Assembly (NCBI RefSeq): GCF_024159265.1
Contig: NZ_JAMYWY010000001.1
Span: forward strand, 4,712,001 to 4,776,000
DNA from: Paenibacillus sp. 1781tsa1
Lineage (GTDB): Bacteria > Bacillota > Bacilli > Paenibacillales > Paenibacillaceae
Length of the DNA stretch: 64,000 nt
Reading direction: 5' to 3'
A program made the translations under genes and the position numbers. Below, in pieces: positions 62,299 to 64,000 of the stretch. Under the pieces are notes generated by a model. That model saw only the letters and a program-made list of their open reading frames with translations, made no database searches and was not told the DNA's origin. The first letter of the stretch is position 1; every line of letters starts with the position of its first letter.

Positions 62299-62931
62299 AT
62301 GGAACATATCAAAGAACATCATATGCGTTCCATCTTCAAGTCCGGCCACCGAATTACTGTTGAAGGACCCGTGCAGGCCGACGAGATAACCCGTCTTGCC
62401 TTCCATCCGGATCTGGATGCCTTTCGGCGCCCAACGGAGCAGCAGGAAGCTCTGGCCGAGATCGCAGCATTGCCTGAAGGTCGAATTATCATTGCACACG
62501 AAAATGAAACAATTATCGGCTATGTAACCTTTCACTATGCGGATGATTGTGAACGCTGGTCCGAGGGCAACATGACTGATCTGATTGAGCTTGGAGCAAT
62601 CGAGGTTGCGGACGACTATCGCTCGCTTGGCATCGGACGTGAAATGTTGCTTACGGCTCTGGAAGATAAATACATGGAGAATTACATTATTTTCACCACA
62701 GAATATTATTGGCATTGGGATCTGAAGGGCAGCGGACTAAATGTATGGGATTATCGCAAAATGATGGAGAGGCTGATGCAAACGATCGACATGACTTGGT
62801 ATGCAACGGACGACCCTGAAATATGTTCGCATCCTGCAAACTGTTTGATGGTGCGTATCGGAAGTCAGGTGCCTATCACATCGGAAGAACAGTTTGATCG
62901 TGTACGCTTCCGCCATCGGTTCATGTATTAA
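62299..62931 (+). CDS. acuA: Protein acetyltransferase AcuA
   Basis: 210 residues. PEGRIIIAHENETIIGYVTFHY, ERWSEGNMTDLIELGAIEV, then the GNAT acetyl-CoA loop YRSLGIGREML, YYWHWDLKGSGLNVW, and SSHPANCLM-like CSHPANCLMVRIG match AcuA of B. subtilis, also 210 residues. AcuA acetylates and switches off AcsA. AGGAG precedes the ATG by about 9 bases. In B. subtilis it heads acuABC, divergent from acsA; here acuB and acuC do not follow, and mtnN and ccpA lie on the other strand. Confidence 0.95.
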   Translation: MEHIKEHHMRSIFKSGHRITVEGPVQADEITRLAFHPDLDAFRRPTEQQEALAEIAALPEGRIIIAHENETIIGYVTFHYADDCERWSEGNMTDLIELGAIEVADDYRSLGIGREMLLTALEDKYMENYIIFTTEYYWHWDLKGSGLNVWDYRKMMERLMQTIDMTWYATDDPEICSHPANCLMVRIGSQVPITSEEQFDRVRFRHRFMY

Positions 62932-62965
62932 TTCGATGATCTGTTCGAAAAACAATATACATAAC

Positions 62966-63029
62966 AAAAACCGCCTCTCGCAGCGTTGCTCCATACTGCA
63001 TGGAACAGCTAATCGAAAGGCGGTTTTTC
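62966..63029. terminator. Bidirectional terminator between acuA and mtnN
   Basis: AAAAACCGCCT and AGGCGGTTTTT arms enclose a second stem (GCTCCAT/ATGGAAC). A and T runs on both sides serve both convergent genes. Confidence 0.85.
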
Positions 63030-63041
63030 TTAGTGCTGCCA

Positions 63042-63737
63042 TTACATATTTTCTAACATGTGCTCCACAATACGGTGTGAACGCTGGGAAGATTCCACGG
63101 TAAATTCAGCAAAGTTGACATGCGCCGAACCATCCGCTTTATCTGACATCCCCCGCAGGACAACAAATGGTACACGATTCATGTAACAAACCTGGGCTAC
63201 AGCTGCCCCTTCCATCTCAGCACATGCACCGTCCATTTCGGTATATAACATGTTAACGGTATCTTTATTCGCAATAAATTGGTCTCCTGATAATACTTTA
63301 CCAATCAAATAATGGGCTCCCAGAACTTTACACGCTTCTTCAGCCAGTGTAATAAGCGAAGCCTCGGCAGGGAATGCAGATGTCTCCTGGTAAGGAATAA
63401 CCCCGCGTTCGAACCCCAGTGGCGTTACATCCATGTCATGCTGAACACATACAGACGATATAACCATATCTCCAATGTTCAGCTCCGGGTTAACTGCACC
63501 CGCTACACCTGTGAAGATAATGCGATTAACCTGAAAACGATCAATCAAGATCTGTGTCGTAACCGCTGCATTTACTTTTCCTACGCCGGATTTGCACACG
63601 ACAATTTGCTTGCCCAGCCACTCACCTGCAACGTATGTAATCCCGGTTTGTTTGACCGTCTCAAGCTGCTTCATACCTGCCAGCAAAAGCTCTACTTCCT
63701 CATCCATCGCTCCGATAATACCAATCGTTTCACGCAT
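63042..63737 (-). CDS. mtnN: 5'-methylthioadenosine/S-adenosylhomocysteine nucleosidase
   Basis: 231 residues, the usual MtnN size. It cleaves adenine from methylthioadenosine and S-adenosylhomocysteine, recycling methionine and making the AI-2 precursor. It starts TIGIIGAMDEEVELLL. Other motifs are VVCKSGVGKVNAA, FTGVAGAVNPELNIGD, the purine-binding DMEGAAVAQ-type EMEGAAVAQVC and LRGMSDKADG with the catalytic Asp. GGAGGATC precedes the ATG. Confidence 0.96.
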   Translation of the reverse strand: MRETIGIIGAMDEEVELLLAGMKQLETVKQTGITYVAGEWLGKQIVVCKSGVGKVNAAVTTQILIDRFQVNRIIFTGVAGAVNPELNIGDMVISSVCVQHDMDVTPLGFERGVIPYQETSAFPAEASLITLAEEACKVLGAHYLIGKVLSGDQFIANKDTVNMLYTEMDGACAEMEGAAVAQVCYMNRVPFVVLRGMSDKADGSAHVNFAEFTVESSQRSHRIVEHMLENM

Positions 63738-63776
63738 CTTCTGATCCTCCTGTTTTCACTTTTAACCTCATTCAGC

Positions 63777-63800
63777 ACAAAAGCTCCGTCTCCGGAGCTT
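63777..63800 (-). terminator. Probable terminator after ccpA
   Basis: Minus strand AAGCTCCG-GAGA-CGGAGCTT stem followed by a short TTG. It lies 57 bases past the ccpA stop. Confidence 0.55.
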
Positions 63801-63856
63801 TCGCATATCCACTATGTAGAGAGAGAGGTTCCTCTCTTTCCTGTATATAATCCCGA

Positions 63857-64000
63857 TTACACTACATCTGCATGACTTACAGACAGACGAAGAATCGTTT
63901 CATGCGGCAAAATAACCCGTGGATTCTCCACATTTTCCTTCTTCATCAGCTTGGTCAGCAAACGCATCGCAACTGCGCCAAGATCGTACATAGGCTGTGC
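63857..64000 (-). CDS. ccpA: Catabolite control protein A, C-terminal 47 residues (partial)
   Basis: The minus strand enters the window in frame and reads AQPMYDLGAVAMRLLTKLM, then ILPHETI and a stop at 63857-63859. The QPxYDxGAVAMRLLTKxM pattern is diagnostic of the C-terminus of CcpA, the LacI-family regulator that binds cre with HPr(Ser-P) or Crh. Its neighbours acuA/acsA and the cre site upstream of acsA agree with the B. subtilis acuABC-ccpA region. The last residues (LSVSHADVV) differ from the usual end. Confidence 0.88.
   Translation of the reverse strand, partial: AQPMYDLGAVAMRLLTKLMKKENVENPRVILPHETILRLSVSHADVV

Noticed and set aside
1..64000. rRNA, tRNA, CRISPR arrays, integrases, prophage or antiphage systems
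   Set aside because: None were recognised; the repeats found are dispersed and not arranged as spacer arrays.

Overview
The window is a low-GC Gram-positive chromosome segment, almost certainly from Paenibacillus. It carries the sporulation genes spoVM and spoVIF, and the backbone from recG to rqcH has the gene order of the Bacillus subtilis yloA-yloV/recG region with Paenibacillus-like protein sequences. Leading and trailing regions hold other Bacillus-type neighbourhoods: ricF-ylbG, ftsW/ylaN, and acsA/acuA/ccpA. No rRNA, tRNA, CRISPR array, prophage or transposase was recognised. Two families of short non-coding repeats are present.

Region by region. 1-4.3 kb: end of a GNAT gene, then a LytS/LytT-type two-component pair followed by an OFA-family carboxylate transporter, laid out like YpdA/YpdB-YhjX. 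4.5-5.5 kb: a small membrane protein, a bidirectional terminator, a long palindromic repeat and spoVIF. 5.5-28.8 kb: a long, mostly minus-strand housekeeping block. In transcription order it holds a homocysteine methyltransferase/MTHFR fusion, yicC, remA, gmk, rpoZ, coaBC, priA, def, fmt, rsmB, rlmN, prpC, prkC, rsgA, rpe, a small membrane gene, spoVM, (rpmB on plus), fakA, a DegV/FakB gene and recG. The block links fatty-acid kinase, nucleotide and coenzyme A synthesis, translation start and end, ribosome assembly, and the Ser/Thr kinase-phosphatase pair. 29-35 kb: dapF, a Ca2+ P-type ATPase and divergent rqcH. 35-44 kb: GNAT, PHP phosphoesterase, LysR regulator, ricF-ylbG plus an unknown gene, a bacterial XPB helicase with a partner protein, and an M20 amidohydrolase. 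44-51 kb: yugN-ftsW, an Asp23 gene, a Ca2+/H+ antiporter, ylaN, an HPr-like protein lacking the active histidine, an M29 aminopeptidase and a lipoprotein. 51-60 kb: a GAF-GAF-GGDEF diguanylate cyclase with a palindrome at its promoter, rpsD, a chemoreceptor and a class A PBP with fibronectin domains. 60-64 kb: acsA and acuA (divergent, with a CcpA cre site and a repeat element between them), mtnN and the 3' end of ccpA.

The best candidates for something new are: a near-match to the YpdB direct-repeat operator exactly between the LytTR regulator and its presumed target transporter; two inverted copies of a 150-bp palindromic repeat that differ by compensatory base-pair changes; a second repeat family with full-length and internally deleted copies sharing termini; the HPr-like protein whose first strand and His15 loop are absent; and a 10-bp perfect palindrome at the diguanylate cyclase promoter. 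None of these looks like a complete, unmistakably novel multi-gene system. All calls come from reading the sequence and recalling protein families, and no database search was possible.
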